64,000 nucleotides of DNA from Sphingobium yanoikuyae (GTDB taxonomy: Bacteria > Pseudomonadota > Alphaproteobacteria > Sphingomonadales > Sphingomonadaceae), in NCBI RefSeq assembly GCF_013001025.1, contig NZ_CP053021.1, forward strand, positions 1,178,001-1,242,000. The letters are read 5' to 3'. The stretch's first letter is position 1; each line of letters opens with the position of its first letter. Position numbers and translations under genes: made by a program. The notes below the pieces were generated by a model. The model was given only the letters and a program-made list of their open reading frames with translations. It did no database searches and had not been told where the DNA came from. Below are positions 36,797-46,820 of this stretch, one piece after another.

Positions 36797-37195
36797 TTGG
36801 ACACATTCCCACCGGCTTTGTGGCTTTCTTCACAAGAGGCCCGGAAAACGATTTCCTTCTATCGGGCTTTGAATTCTGGGGAATCTACTGCGGAAAAGGT
36901 GGAGGAAGAGATTTTCGCTAAAGACGCTCCGTTGGCTCCGCCAAGACCGCCAACTTATGGAATTCGGAAAAGTGTTCGCGACCGTGCTGAGCGGATTCGC
37001 TTGGCTGGTGGTCCGAAGCCTTCGCTTAGGGATCGCGCCCTAGCGTTTGCTCAAGGAAAAGACGAAGTGCGCGCTAAAGAGTTCACGGATATCGGTGTCC
37101 CGCGGCAATATTTGGCGTGGATGTGCGAGGAGGGCATGCTCGAAAAAGTGGCTTATGGCAGGTACCGTGTCAGACAGTCGGGCAGGGCTACTTGA
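36797..37195 (+). CDS. Orphan AbiEi-like winged-helix protein
   Basis: A frame of 132 codons opening with TTG; the true start is uncertain. The last 60 residues (RDRALAFAQGKDEVRAKEF, RQYLAWMCEEGMLEKV, YGRYRVR) resemble the N-terminal winged helix of AbiEi-type antitoxins, in which a short DNA-binding domain ends in a GxYR turn. No nucleotidyltransferase toxin gene is adjacent. GC and codon use drop relative to the upstream genes, marking the start of accessory DNA. Confidence 0.5.
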   Translation: MDTFPPALWLSSQEARKTISFYRALNSGESTAEKVEEEIFAKDAPLAPPRPPTYGIRKSVRDRAERIRLAGGPKPSLRDRALAFAQGKDEVRAKEFTDIGVPRQYLAWMCEEGMLEKVAYGRYRVRQSGRAT

Positions 37196-37291
37196 GATAG
37201 CCAGCTAGGGTGTAAGCGGATGGTACAGGGGGAAGGGTCTTGGGACTTAGCCGCCGGTCTGATTAGGGGCGCCACAGTTGATAAGCTGACC

Positions 37292-37475
37292 TCAGGCAGC
37301 CATCGAGTGTGCCCCAAATATAGCGATGCACACGCCCGCGAAGGAAACCGCAGCACCCACGATGACGTGTCGGACGGGCCTGACGCCCTCCATCAGCCAT
37401 AACATACAAGCGAGGAGCAGATATAGATGGCGCCATAAGCCGCATAAGCGCGTCCTGCAGTAGCGCTGTCGATGC
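37292..37475 (-). pseudogene. Remnant of a YnfA/UPF0060 membrane protein
   Basis: On the minus strand, two frames together give the C-terminal half of UPF0060. The first encodes RIDSATAGRAYAAYGAIYI; the second, after a one-base deletion near 37401-37405, encodes LWLMEGVRPVRHVIVGAA followed by FAGVCIAIFG and the stop (37292-37294). The expected consensus is GRAYAAYGGIYI then LWLWLVDGVRP. The N-terminal helices are missing, replaced by the junction with the truncated TonB receptor. It is non-functional as it stands. Confidence 0.7.
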
Positions 37476-37487
37476 GGCGCTTACGGC

Positions 37488-39041
37488 CTATGAACGCCGT
37501 CTCTGCCTGTGCGACGAGGCGTGCGCGCGCCAAACCGTGAAGAACCACCGGCTGTTCTCCGGCAGTATTGCCGTTGGAGCGTGGCGGCTGAACTTGTACT
37601 GGGGAACGACCAGGAAAGTGATGGCATGGTCCTTGGACGATGCCGAGGTAACGAAGGGCACGCCGGGGGCAGCCTCGCCGAGCGGGCCGGTGTCGACCTC
37701 GTCATAGCCCTGCTTGTTGTGGCTGTAACGTGCGCCGACCTGGACGTTGAACGCCTGGGTCACATGATAGGTCACGTCGCCGAAGACCGAGATTTCATTA
37801 TAGGTGGTCGGGAAATAGGCGGTCAGGAGATTTGACGCGGTCGCGGCCGTGGTGCCGTCGACCGCGTCGAGAATCTGGGTCACGGGGCTGCGTTCATGGG
37901 TGTAGAAGCCTCCGACCAGCCATTCGAGCGTCTGGTCCGCAGGGGACGACAGGCGGATTTCCTGGGTGAACTTGCGGGTCTTCATGTCGTTGTAGAGCAC
38001 CGAACTCGGCGTGAACGACGCGTAGAGGCGCGAGTAATCTGAGCCTGAGAAATAGCTGTTCCGACCATAGCCGGTCACGGACTTGAGGTCGGCCCAGTCG
38101 AGGTCGAGGTCGATATTGCCGGTGAACAGCGTGCTCTTCGATTTGAACGAACCGCTGCCGGGCAGGAGCGACTGGTTCAGATCGCCGAGGGTCAGCCGCT
38201 TGTTGACGTCAGTGGTGACGAGCGAAGCACCATGGCCATGGCTATACTGGTGGAGTGCACCGAGCTTGATCGACAGTGTCTCCGTCGGTTTCCAGAGCAG
38301 CGAGATCCGGCCCCCGCGTGCGTCGAGGGCGTTGACGTCATCCTTGCCGGTGAAGACATTGTCGACATAGCCGGCGGTGCGGCGGGAGAAGCCGGTGGCA
38401 CGCAGGGCGAACTTCTCGTTGATCGGCACATTGACCGAATCGCGCACGCCATAACCGATGCCGCCGTCCTGCGTCGCGTTGAAGTCGCCCTGGACCCGGC
38501 CCGAAAGCTCCGTGGTCGATGGATCGGTGGTGACATATTTGATCAGGCCGCCGAGGCTGCTGGCGCCGTAAAGCGTGCCCTGGGGGCCGCGCAGCACTTC
38601 GATCCGTTGCAGGTCCGCGGGGTCAAGGTCGGGTTGGAGCAACTGGCCGCCAGCGAGCGCTGTGCTGCTGCCATAGGGCACGTCATCGACAGAAACGGCG
38701 ACCGTCGGGTTGCCGAAATTGGCGGTCGCGATGCCGCGCAGGATAATGACGGTCGTACCGTCGCCCTGGGCGTTCAGGCTGAGACCCGGAACCTGAGCAA
38801 AATAGTCCTGCAGACGGGTCTGATTGCGTTCGACCAGCGCGCTGGCGCTGAGCGCAGTGACCGGTACCGGCGTATCCTGCAGCCGCTCGACGCGCTTCTG
38901 CGCGGTCACGATGATCTCACCGTCATTGTCGGCATCGGCTGTCGCCGCAGCATAGGCCGGCATGTCGGCAATCGTTAGTGTCGCGACCGAGCAGGTCAGC
39001 AGCGACATGGAAATCGTCTTCAGCGTAAATGCGCGTATCAT
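37488..39041 (-). pseudogene. C-terminally truncated TonB-dependent receptor
   Basis: Signal peptide (to about 31), a TonB-box-like EIIVTAQKR, a plug (about 50-165, with VLRGPQGTLYGASSLGG) and part of the barrel are present. Homology breaks after PQYKFS (about 37586), where receptors normally continue for 200 or more residues and end in an aromatic. The last 30 codons are unrelated sequence running towards the ynfA remnant. A protein without half its barrel cannot fold, so this is called a pseudogene created by a deletion or recombination. Confidence 0.75.
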
Positions 39042-39362
39042 CGATGCCCCTTTTTCCGGTTACGACGCGCTCAGCCTTGATGTGCTTAGATTTTGCGCGT
39101 CTCAACCCATCGACGCGCGACACTTTGCGATCGTCATGGGGAAGGTCACAGTTTTGACGAGACCGTGATTGATCGAAGGCAGTCGACGCGAGCAGTTCAG
39201 GAATGACAGCTTGCAGGAAGCCCGACTTGGCCGCTGAACGTCTTGGAAGGGTCGAGGTCGGAAGCGGCCGACCATGTTGCCTTGGCGGCCTATGTGGCGC
39301 CGTGGAAGAAATCCACTCCTCCATTATTGCGAGTCAGTCGCACAAACTCTATGCGCGGGCTC
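39042..39362. other. Divergent intergenic region, truncated receptor / fecI
   Basis: About 320 bp without a supported gene between divergent starts. It contains the Fur-box-like site at 39328-39342 next to the sigma factor start; otherwise I see no clear repeats. Confidence 0.5.
39328..39342. promoter_or_regulatory. Fur-box-like operator before fecI
   Basis: TGCGAGTCAGTCGCA is a perfect 5-5-5 inverted repeat, 20 bp before the chosen sigma-factor start. It shares 11 of 15 bases with the site at 41005-41019 before the receptor. The form fits alphaproteobacterial iron-regulator boxes; assignment to Fur is inference. Confidence 0.5.
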
Positions 39363-39875
39363 ATGTCCTCGAACGCGACAGCACTGACACGCCTGCTGCT
39401 GGCAGAACGTCCGTCGCTATTACGATTAGCGAAACGTATCGTCGGCAGCGAGCCAGCGGCCGAGGATGTGGCGCAAAGCCTGTGGTTTCGGGTGCAGAAG
39501 GTCGAAGATGATCCACCTATTCTGAATAAGCGGGCCTATCTGTTCCGACTGACAGCCAATCTTGCGCGGGATCATCGCAAGAATGAGGCCCGGCGGCTTG
39601 CCCTCCATGCTGAGGCGCATTCGACATTGTGGGATGAGGACAACGAGCCTTCGCTCGAGGATGCCCTGGTGTCGGTGGATGCGCTTCGCCGTGTTGCAGA
39701 CGCAGCTGAGCGGCTGCCTGAGCCTACGCGCCGGATATTCAGGATGAACCGGTTCGAGGCTATTCCCCAGAGGGCAATCGCTGATCGGCTGGGGATCAGT
39801 AGCACGACGGTCGAAAATCACATCAAGAGGGCCCTGGCCATATTGGCCGCTGCTCGCGACGGTCGGGTCGAATGA
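39363..39875 (+). CDS. FecI-type ECF RNA polymerase sigma factor
   Basis: A 170-aa sigma factor. Region 2 is recognisable in LLRLAKRIVGSEPAAEDVAQ, and region 4 in AIPQRAIADRLGISSTTVENHIKRAL. ATG at 39363 is preferred over earlier starts because it gives the usual FecI length. It precedes a FecR anti-sigma gene and an STN-type TonB receptor, the classical cell-surface signalling triad in which ligand binding outside activates transcription of the receptor gene. Confidence 0.88.
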   Translation: MSSNATALTRLLLAERPSLLRLAKRIVGSEPAAEDVAQSLWFRVQKVEDDPPILNKRAYLFRLTANLARDHRKNEARRLALHAEAHSTLWDEDNEPSLEDALVSVDALRRVADAAERLPEPTRRIFRMNRFEAIPQRAIADRLGISSTTVENHIKRALAILAAARDGRVE

Positions 39876-39957
39876 CGTTTTTTTTATGCACACCTTGGGC
39901 AAAGGGCGCCGCGATCAGTCATACTGTCGAGCCGCATGAGATGGCTCTGGAGACCCG

Positions 39958-40941
39958 ATGATCGATCCGCAAACTCCTATGCTTCCTGATGAGGCTGGCG
40001 CGCAGGCGCATCACTGGATCGCACGACTGGCATCGGGAGAAATCACTGAGACGGAAATGGCGGACTTCCGGCAGTGGCGGAGCTTGTCCGACAATGAGCA
40101 GATATTCCGTCGCGAGCGGGCCCTCTGGCGACGGCTTGATGGCGTCGAAGGTGCGTTCTCCGTACGCGCAATGCCACGTAGGCGGAATGGAAGACCTGTA
40201 CGCCGGCTGCATTTTGGGAAGAGGCGTATGCTCGTCGGCGCGGTTGCAGCATCGTTGATTGCGCTCATGGCGGGGCCGCAACTGGCTCTCATGATGCGCG
40301 CCGATCATCGTACCAGCACTGGCGAAATACGCCGTGTAGCATTGGTAGATGGGTCGGAAGCGGTGCTGGATAGCGGCTCTGCCATCGCGGTTGATTTCAA
40401 AGCATCGGGGCGTGATGTCACGCTGTTGGCAGGGCGGGCATGGTTTAACGTGCGTCATGATGATGCAAGGCCGTTTCGCGTGGCTGCCCTGGGCGGGGTT
40501 ACACAGGATATCGGCACAGCGTTCGAGGTCGAACGGGGCGATGACGGCGTCAATGTTGGTGTGACCGATGGTTCGGTCAAGCTGACCTCATCGATCCAGG
40601 GAACGCCGCTGGTTCTGAAGGCGGGCCAGCACGCCCACTATGATAGTGGAGTGGCAGTTCAGCAGACCGCAGGCTTGCCAACGGACGACATAGCTGCCTG
40701 GCGCACAGGAGAATTGTTGATACGCGACATGGAGGTATCTGCGGCGATCCGGGCAATTGCTCGCTATCGCAAGACTCCAGTCTTCATTTGGAGCACCATG
40801 GATCGACTGGAGCCGGTCAGCGGCACATTCACCACCGATCAACCTGACGATGCACTTACGACCCTCGCCCAAATGCGTGGACTGGAAATTACGCGCCTCC
40901 CTGGCGGAGTGTTGTTTGTGCGGGGCGCATCGGCCGACTGA
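39958..40941 (+). CDS. FecR-type anti-sigma regulator
   Basis: A 327-aa inner-membrane protein: an N-terminal cytoplasmic domain (AGAQAHHWIARLASGEIT, then the FRQWRSLSDNEQIF motif that binds sigma), a single membrane helix (about 93-112), and a periplasmic FecR domain (EIRRVALVDGSEAVLDSGS) with a C-terminal STN-like tail (SAAIRAIARYRKTPVF). It relays the receptor state to the FecI factor. The spacing and direction match a three-gene iron operon. Confidence 0.9.
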   Translation: MIDPQTPMLPDEAGAQAHHWIARLASGEITETEMADFRQWRSLSDNEQIFRRERALWRRLDGVEGAFSVRAMPRRRNGRPVRRLHFGKRRMLVGAVAASLIALMAGPQLALMMRADHRTSTGEIRRVALVDGSEAVLDSGSAIAVDFKASGRDVTLLAGRAWFNVRHDDARPFRVAALGGVTQDIGTAFEVERGDDGVNVGVTDGSVKLTSSIQGTPLVLKAGQHAHYDSGVAVQQTAGLPTDDIAAWRTGELLIRDMEVSAAIRAIARYRKTPVFIWSTMDRLEPVSGTFTTDQPDDALTTLAQMRGLEITRLPGGVLFVRGASAD

Positions 40942-41004
40942 AATTTTTTCAGGCATCGCTGGGGCAAGCCGCTCCGAGAAAAGTCATAGCTGCAACCATG
41001 TGAT

Positions 41005-41019
41005 GCAAATGCGTCGCAA
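41005..41019. promoter_or_regulatory. Second Fur-box-like site before the receptor
   Basis: TGCAAATGCGTCGCA, 57 bp before the receptor start, matches the site at 39328 in 11 of 15 positions including both TGC/GCA ends. An iron-regulated internal promoter is inferred. Confidence 0.4.
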
Positions 41020-41075
41020 GGGCATGTACGGGCAGCCGCGGGGGCAGCCCATTTTGACTGTCTCGGGGGAATCCC

Positions 41076-43574
41076 ATGTCGCTTACGCCATCCGTCGCTC
41101 GCTCTTGCCGCGCGATTGCGCACTCAATTCTTCTGGCCGGGACGACGCTGGGCGTGACCTTGGTCCCAAGCGCAGCGCAGGCGCAAGCCGAAGGTCGCAG
41201 TTTTCAGATCACGGCGGGGCCGCTGGAAGACGCGCTTCGCCAATTTACCCGTCAGTCTGGTGTACAGGTTGGCTACGATTCTGCCGACGTGCGCGGCCGC
41301 ACCGCCACTGCGGTCTCCGGCGGGATGAGTGCCCCCGAAGCCCTGTCGAAGCTTCTGACCGGTACAGGCCTTACCTTCCGCTTTACCGCGACTACATCCG
41401 TGCGTCTGGAGCCCGCCCCGCGATCGGCAGATGGCGCAATCGCGCTCGGTCCAGTACGCGTTGCCGGCGAAGGATCAGGGGGCGACGGTGTGCCAGTCAG
41501 CCTGACGAGCGATTCCGGAGCAACCGAAGGCACCCGTTCCTATGCGATGAAGGGGCCGAGCAACACCGCAACCCGCCTCAACCTGACCACACGTGAAACG
41601 CCCCAGAGCATCAGTGTGCTCACCCGTCAGCAGATCGAGGACCAGCAACTCACCAGTGTTGCAGAAATGCTGGAGCAGACGCCAGGCATTTCCGTCCAGC
41701 CTTTGGGCAGTGAGCGGTTCACCATCTACGCGCGCGGTTACACTGTCGAAAACTATCAGTATGATGGCATCCCCACGACGCTCGACATTGTCAGCCAGGT
41801 CTCCCCGCAGGGACTGGGCGATGCTGTCACCTATGACCGGATCGAGGTGCTGCGCGGCGCGGTCGGCCTGATGACTGGGGCGGGTGATCCTTCTGCTACC
41901 GTCAATCTGGTCCGCAAGCGGCCGACGTCCGAATTCCAGGGGCATGTAGCGCTGAGCGGCGGGTCCTGGGAACGGCTGCGTGGTGAGGTAGACATTTCCT
42001 CTCCCCTGAATTCTGCCGGGACGATCCGCGCTCGCGCCGTCCTGGCGCATGATCAGGGCGAGAGCTTCACCGACTATTACAAGCACAAGAAGCAGGTCGC
42101 ATATGGCGTCATAGAGGCGGATGTCACGCCGTCCACGCTGGTCACGATCGGCGCCGATTTTCAGCGGAATGACCCGACCGCATTTTCCGCAACGGGCCTG
42201 CCGCTCTGGAACAGTGACGGATCGCGAACCGTTTTTGCTCGTTCCGCCAATTCCGCCGCCAAGTGGAGCTACAACAAGCAGGATGTGCTCAATGCTTTCG
42301 GTTCAATCCGGCAGGAACTGGGCGGTGACTGGGTCATGCGTCTTGCCGGCAATTATCTCCATACCGACCGCAACTATATGGCGGCCTATGCCAGCTGGGG
42401 TTTCCCCGACAAGACTACCGGCGAAGGCGTTCGCCTCTATGGCGGATCGGGACAGACCCGGCAGCGGCAGCTTGGCCTCGACCTTATGGTGCAGGGTTCC
42501 TTCGAACTTCTCGGTGGCCAGCATGAGATGGTCGCGGGCCTGAGCTATTCGGACTATCGGAACTATCATCAGCCCAATCGCGGTACAGGCATCGAGGGGC
42601 GCTACGTCAATGTCTATACGTGGGACAATTATACGGCGGAACCAACATCGCCTGGTACGCTCTATGACGGCGATACCGTCATCAAGCAGAAGGCTGGCTA
42701 CGCAACCTTCCGTTTCAAGCCACTGGATGGCCTGTCGCTGCTGGCTGGCGCACGCCTGAGCAATTATGATTACAGCTATGACCTGCAATATACCCTGCCC
42801 GCGTCGCAGGGAAACAACCGCCTCACCACCTACAAGGAAAGCGCGATCCTGACGCCCTATGCCGGGATCGTCTATGATGTGGCGCGGGACCACTCCGTCT
42901 ACGCCAGCATCACCTCCATCTATCGTGCGCAAAGCACCCGGGACCGCAATGGCGAAACGCTGAAGCCGCGCGAAGGCATGCAATATGAGGTGGGCTTCAA
43001 GAGCGCCTTGTTCGACGGGGCGCTGAATACCAGCATCGCCTTGTTCGCCATCGATCAAGATAATTTTGCGGTGGTCGATACCGGCTATACCGTGCCTGGT
43101 ACGACAACGGCTGCCTATCAGGCCGTCCAGGGTGCGCGCACGCGAGGCTTTGACCTTGAGGCGACGGGCGAGATCATTCCGGGGTGGAATGTCAGCACAA
43201 GCTTCAGCCACAGCGTCACACGCCGGAATAGTACACGGCTGACCACGACCGCACCCAAGGACATGTTCAAGCTGTGGACCAGCTATCGCTTCGCCGACGA
43301 CCGAATGACAGTGGGCGGGGGCGTGAACTGGCAGAGCGCCTTCTATCTGACCACTACGCCCTCTACCACTCTGGGGCAGGTTACGGCGCGCCAGGGCAGT
43401 TATGCGCTCGTCAATCTGATGGGACGCTATTCCTTCACGGATGATCTGTCCTTGTCGGTCAATGTCAACAATCTGTTCGACAAGGACTATCTCAGCTCGA
43501 TCGACCAGACCTTCTACGGCTATTATCGCGGCGACCCGCGAAATTTCCTCGCTACCTTGCGTTATAATTTCTGA
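41076..43574 (+). CDS. TonB-dependent siderophore receptor with STN domain
   Basis: An 832-aa transducing receptor. Signal peptide ends near AQAQA; STN domain about 43-110 (FQITAGPLEDALRQFTRQSG); plug about 165-280 (RETPQSISVLTRQQIEDQQ, VLRGAVGLMTGAGDPSATV); barrel to the terminal LRYNF. The RETPQSISV block is typical of ferric-siderophore receptors such as FpvA/FoxA. It lies downstream of FecI/FecR, which it should signal to, and overlaps the DUF3649 gene by one base. Confidence 0.93.
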   Translation: MSLTPSVARSCRAIAHSILLAGTTLGVTLVPSAAQAQAEGRSFQITAGPLEDALRQFTRQSGVQVGYDSADVRGRTATAVSGGMSAPEALSKLLTGTGLTFRFTATTSVRLEPAPRSADGAIALGPVRVAGEGSGGDGVPVSLTSDSGATEGTRSYAMKGPSNTATRLNLTTRETPQSISVLTRQQIEDQQLTSVAEMLEQTPGISVQPLGSERFTIYARGYTVENYQYDGIPTTLDIVSQVSPQGLGDAVTYDRIEVLRGAVGLMTGAGDPSATVNLVRKRPTSEFQGHVALSGGSWERLRGEVDISSPLNSAGTIRARAVLAHDQGESFTDYYKHKKQVAYGVIEADVTPSTLVTIGADFQRNDPTAFSATGLPLWNSDGSRTVFARSANSAAKWSYNKQDVLNAFGSIRQELGGDWVMRLAGNYLHTDRNYMAAYASWGFPDKTTGEGVRLYGGSGQTRQRQLGLDLMVQGSFELLGGQHEMVAGLSYSDYRNYHQPNRGTGIEGRYVNVYTWDNYTAEPTSPGTLYDGDTVIKQKAGYATFRFKPLDGLSLLAGARLSNYDYSYDLQYTLPASQGNNRLTTYKESAILTPYAGIVYDVARDHSVYASITSIYRAQSTRDRNGETLKPREGMQYEVGFKSALFDGALNTSIALFAIDQDNFAVVDTGYTVPGTTTAAYQAVQGARTRGFDLEATGEIIPGWNVSTSFSHSVTRRNSTRLTTTAPKDMFKLWTSYRFADDRMTVGGGVNWQSAFYLTTTPSTTLGQVTARQGSYALVNLMGRYSFTDDLSLSVNVNNLFDKDYLSSIDQTFYGYYRGDPRNFLATLRYNF

Positions 43575-43861
43575 TGGTCGGGCTGCGTCATGAGGCGATC
43601 GGCAAAGCTGGCCGGCTCATGACCGCTCTGCTGGGCGGTTATCTCTTCGCTTGCGCCTGGGCGGTGTTCGTGGCGGCGGTTCTTCCGTTGCCGCGACCAC
43701 AGGCCGTGCTGATGGCGACTTTGACCAGCTTCGTCGCCTTCCTGGCGATCATCATCCTGTCGTTCGCCTTCGGCAGCCTTTGGCGCTGGGTGATGATCCT
43801 TTCGGTAGTGACCCTCGCACTTGCCGGGAGCGGGCTGGCCTTGTCCGAGGTTGGCGCATGA
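43574..43861 (+). CDS. DUF3649 family small membrane protein
   Basis: A 95-aa protein with three hydrophobic segments (LLGGYLFACAWAVFVAAVL and two more). Proteins of this type sit between siderophore receptors and PepSY reductases in iron-uptake operons. The start overlaps the receptor stop (TGATG) and its stop overlaps the next start (ATGA), so all three are translationally coupled. Its role in iron uptake is not established. Confidence 0.75.
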   Translation: MVGLRHEAIGKAGRLMTALLGGYLFACAWAVFVAAVLPLPRPQAVLMATLTSFVAFLAIIILSFAFGSLWRWVMILSVVTLALAGSGLALSEVGA

Positions 43862-44286
43862 AAAACCAGATGCTCGACCGTCCTCACTCACTCCGACAGT
43901 CTATGGCATGGCTCCACACATGGGGCGGCCTGATGGTCTGCTGGGCGCTCTTCGCTATCTTTCTGACCGGTACGATCTGCCTGTTCGAGGGACCGATCAC
44001 CCAATGGATGAAACCCGAGCGGACCGCACGAATGATCGGCCATGACGGCGACTATAGCACAGGCCGAGCGGTTGCCTTTGCCCAGAACGAGTTGGCGAAG
44101 GTCGCGCGCGGCGCCCATTATTGGACGATTGGCCTTCCCAATGAAGATGATCCCGACATCCGCATTTACTGGCTGGACAATGGCCGTCGCGAAGGGCTCC
44201 GGCTCGATCCTGTCAATGGAGCGCGCATTCCGCCGGGGGCTGACCGGCAGACCGAAGGCGGCTTGTTGATTTCCACTGAGAAGTGA
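43858..44286 (+). pseudogene. PepSY-TM protein truncated by an IS21-family element
   Basis: The first about 135 residues of a PepSY-associated membrane reductase: MKNQMLDRPHSLRQSMAWLH, a membrane helix (TWGGLMVCWALFAIFLTGT) and the beginning of the periplasmic region up to RQTEGG. At 44264 the insertion sequence begins, and the frame runs a few codons into it to a stop. Full proteins are around 500 aa, so the rest is gone; the sequence after the element does not resume PepSY. Loss probably impairs reductive iron release for this cassette. Confidence 0.8.
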
Positions 44287-44375
44287 CCCGGGTAGGGCGT
44301 AAATTTCCACTAAGAATTGACCCATGTTGAACTCGTCCCTGGCTTTGGCAAGCGAGGGTATATGGAGTGTTGGAC

Positions 44376-45899
44376 ATGGCGTTATTGAGCGTTATCCGGC
44401 GCTGGCATTTTCGCGATCATCTACCGATCCGGGAGATAGCGCGGCGCACCGGACTATCACGCAACACGATCCGCAAATATTTGCGGTCCGAGACGATCGA
44501 TCCGCGATTCAAGGTGCCTGATCGACCAAGCAAACTGGATCCATTTGCTGAGCATCTGGCGGCCTGGCTGCGGCGCGAGATGGGCCGATCGCGCAAGCAG
44601 AAGCGCACGATCAAGCAGTTTCACGCCGATCTGGTGAGCCTGGGTTATGAAGGATCCTACAACCGGGTTGCCGCTTTTGCTCGGGACTGGCGCGAAGATT
44701 ATCGGCGCCAGCAACAGATTGGCGGGCGTGGGACATTCGTGCCCCTGTCGTTCGCGCCGGGGGAAGCTTTCCAGTTTGATTGGAGTGAGGACTGGGCAAT
44801 CATTGCCGGGGTTCGGACCAAGCTGCAGGTCGCGCACTTCAAGCTCAGTTACAGCCGGGCATTCATCGTGCGCGCCTACCTTCTGCAAACCCATGAGATG
44901 CTGTTCGACGCCCATAATCACGCCTTCCGCGTGCTGGGCGGCGTGCCGCGCCGGGGTATCTATGACAATATGCGCACGGCCGTCGACAAGGTCGGGCGTG
45001 GCAAGGAACGCACCGTCAACGCACGCTTTCTGACGATGGTCAGCCACTATCTGTTCGAAGCCGAGTTCTGTAACCCGGCTGCGGGATGGGAAAAGGGGCA
45101 GGTCGAGAAGAATGTCCAGGATGCGCGGCACCGTCTGTGGCAACCCACGCCGCAGGCCGAGAGCCTTGATGCGCTGAACCTGTGGCTGGAGGAGCGCTGC
45201 AAGGCGTTATGGGAGGACATCTCTCACGGGATCGAACCCGGGTCGGTTGCCAATGCCTGGGCCGATGAATCTGAGTGTCTGATGGTTGCGGGCAGGCCCT
45301 TCGATGGTTTTGTGGAATATCGCAAACGGGTATCGCCGACCTGCCTCATCCACTTTGAGCGCAATCGCTACAGCGTACCGGCCTCTTTCGCCAATCGCAC
45401 TGTCAGCCTGCGCGTCTATCCTGATCGCTTCCAGGTCGTCGCCGAGGGGCAGCCAATCTGCGCACATCAGCGCATCATCAACCGCTCTCACGACGGTCCA
45501 GGTCATACGGTTTATGACTGGCGCCATTATCTGGCGGTCGTGCAGCGCAAACCCGGCGCCCTGCGCAACGGAGCGCCCTTCCTTGAGCTACCCGATGCGT
45601 TCCAGCGTCTGCAGCGACATCTGTTGCGCAATCCCGGCGGCGACAGGGAAATGGTCGAAATACTGGCGCTGGTTCTTCATCATGATGAGCAACTGGTGCT
45701 GACGGCGGTCACCATGGCGCTGGAGGCTGGCGTTCCGACCAAGACCCATATCCTCAATCTGCTCTATAGGCTGGTCGACGGAAAACCGATCTCCACGCCG
45801 CCGGTGACGGCGCCCCAGGCGCTCAAACTGGTCAGCGAGCCGATGGCCAATGTCGAACGCTATGATGATCTGCGCAAGGAGAAGCGTCATGCGTCATGA
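44376..45899 (+). CDS. istA: IS21-family transposase IstA
   Basis: A DDE transposase of 507 aa. An N-terminal HTH ([20 protein letters not shown]) binds the ends, and the catalytic core has aspartates in FQFDWSEDW and YDNMRTAV and the glutamate region [11 protein letters not shown]. The ATG at 44376 follows GGAG; a GTG three codons earlier is an alternative. It overlaps istB by 11 bp. It appears intact. Confidence 0.93.
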   Translation: MALLSVIRRWHFRDHLPIREIARRTGLSRNTIRKYLRSETIDPRFKVPDRPSKLDPFAEHLAAWLRREMGRSRKQKRTIKQFHADLVSLGYEGSYNRVAAFARDWREDYRRQQQIGGRGTFVPLSFAPGEAFQFDWSEDWAIIAGVRTKLQVAHFKLSYSRAFIVRAYLLQTHEMLFDAHNHAFRVLGGVPRRGIYDNMRTAVDKVGRGKERTVNARFLTMVSHYLFEAEFCNPAAGWEKGQVEKNVQDARHRLWQPTPQAESLDALNLWLEERCKALWEDISHGIEPGSVANAWADESECLMVAGRPFDGFVEYRKRVSPTCLIHFERNRYSVPASFANRTVSLRVYPDRFQVVAEGQPICAHQRIINRSHDGPGHTVYDWRHYLAVVQRKPGALRNGAPFLELPDAFQRLQRHLLRNPGGDREMVEILALVLHHDEQLVLTAVTMALEAGVPTKTHILNLLYRLVDGKPISTPPVTAPQALKLVSEPMANVERYDDLRKEKRHAS

Positions 45900-46695
45900 C
45901 CCTGCCAGCGGCGCCATCGTCGTCATGCTCCGCAGCCTCAAGATGCATGGCATGGCGCAGGCCGTCACCGATCTCATGGAACAGGGATCTCCAGCCTTCG
46001 AAGCCGCCATCCCGATCCTCTCCCAGTTGCTCAAAGCCGAGACAGCAGAACGGGAGGTTCGGTCTGTGGCCTATCAGCTCAAGATCGCGCGCTTCCCTGT
46101 CTATCGCGATCTGGCCGGCTTCGACTTTACCAGTAGCGAGGTCAATGAAGCTCTAGTGCGTCAGTTGCATCGCTGCGACTTCATCGACATCGCCGACAAT
46201 ATCGTGCTGGTCGGCGGTCCTGGCACCGGCAAGAGCCATGTGGCAACGGCGCTGGGCATCCAGGCCATCGAACATCATCGAAAGCGCGTCCGCTTCTTCT
46301 CGACGGTCGAACTGGTCAATGCGCTCGAGCAGGAAAAAGCACAGGGCAAGGCCGGTCAGATCGCCAATCGCCTCCTGCACTCCGATCTCGTTATCCTGGA
46401 TGAGCTTGGATATCTGCCGTTCAGTGCTTCAGGTGGCGCGCTGCTCTTCCATCTACTGAGCAAACTCTACGAGCGCACCAGCGTCATCATCACCACAAAC
46501 CTGAGCTTCAGCGAATGGGCCACCGTGTTCGGCGACGCCAAAATGACCACGGCGCTTCTCGATCGGCTTACCCATCACTGCCACATCCTGGAGACCGGCA
46601 ACGATAGCTTCCGCTTCAAAAACAGCTCTGCCAAGCAGGCCAGAACCCAAAGGAGAAAACCACGGGTTGACCCACCCATGACACCCGAAACATAA
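45889..46695 (+). CDS. istB: IS21-family transposition helper ATPase IstB
   Basis: A 268-aa AAA+ ATPase that directs target choice for IstA. Walker A is [11 protein letters not shown], Walker [14 protein letters not shown], and the sensor stretch [14 protein letters not shown] is present. ATG at 45889 follows AAGGAGA. It is full length, so the element may be active. Confidence 0.93.
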   Translation: MRHDPASGAIVVMLRSLKMHGMAQAVTDLMEQGSPAFEAAIPILSQLLKAETAEREVRSVAYQLKIARFPVYRDLAGFDFTSSEVNEALVRQLHRCDFIDIADNIVLVGGPGTGKSHVATALGIQAIEHHRKRVRFFSTVELVNALEQEKAQGKAGQIANRLLHSDLVILDELGYLPFSASGGALLFHLLSKLYERTSVIITTNLSFSEWATVFGDAKMTTALLDRLTHHCHILETGNDSFRFKNSSAKQARTQRRKPRVDPPMTPET

Positions 46696-46820
46696 TCCGC
46701 AGACGGGTCACTTCTCGATGGAAAACCCGGGTCACTTCTCAGTGGAAATCAACAAACCGGATTATCAGACGTTGAAAGTGCATCTCGGCTTGGGATGAAA
46801 ACAGGACGAAGAGCGGCCGA

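Larger units (their letters stand above)
44264..46754 (+). mobile_element. IS21-family insertion sequence
   Basis: A 2,491-bp element encoding IstA and IstB. Termini begin TGTTGATTTCCACTGAG, and about 30 bp are perfectly inverted at the two ends. The 20-bp subterminal word TTTCCACTGAGAAGTGACCC recurs, with changes, at 44270, 44304, 46705 and 46729 (inverted at the right), the multiple terminal repeats typical of IS21. No target-site duplication is visible: GGCTT on the left faces AACCG on the right. Confidence 0.93.

Noticed and set aside
35212..36804. A 530-codon minus-strand frame opposite the TPR/SPOR gene
   Set aside because: Arg/Gly/His-rich without domains, antisense to a gene with signal peptide and SPOR domain.
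44250..46765. Target-site duplication flanking the IS21 element
   Set aside because: Apparent TTGT/ACAA similarity is part of the inverted repeat; no direct repeat of 4-8 bp flanks the termini.
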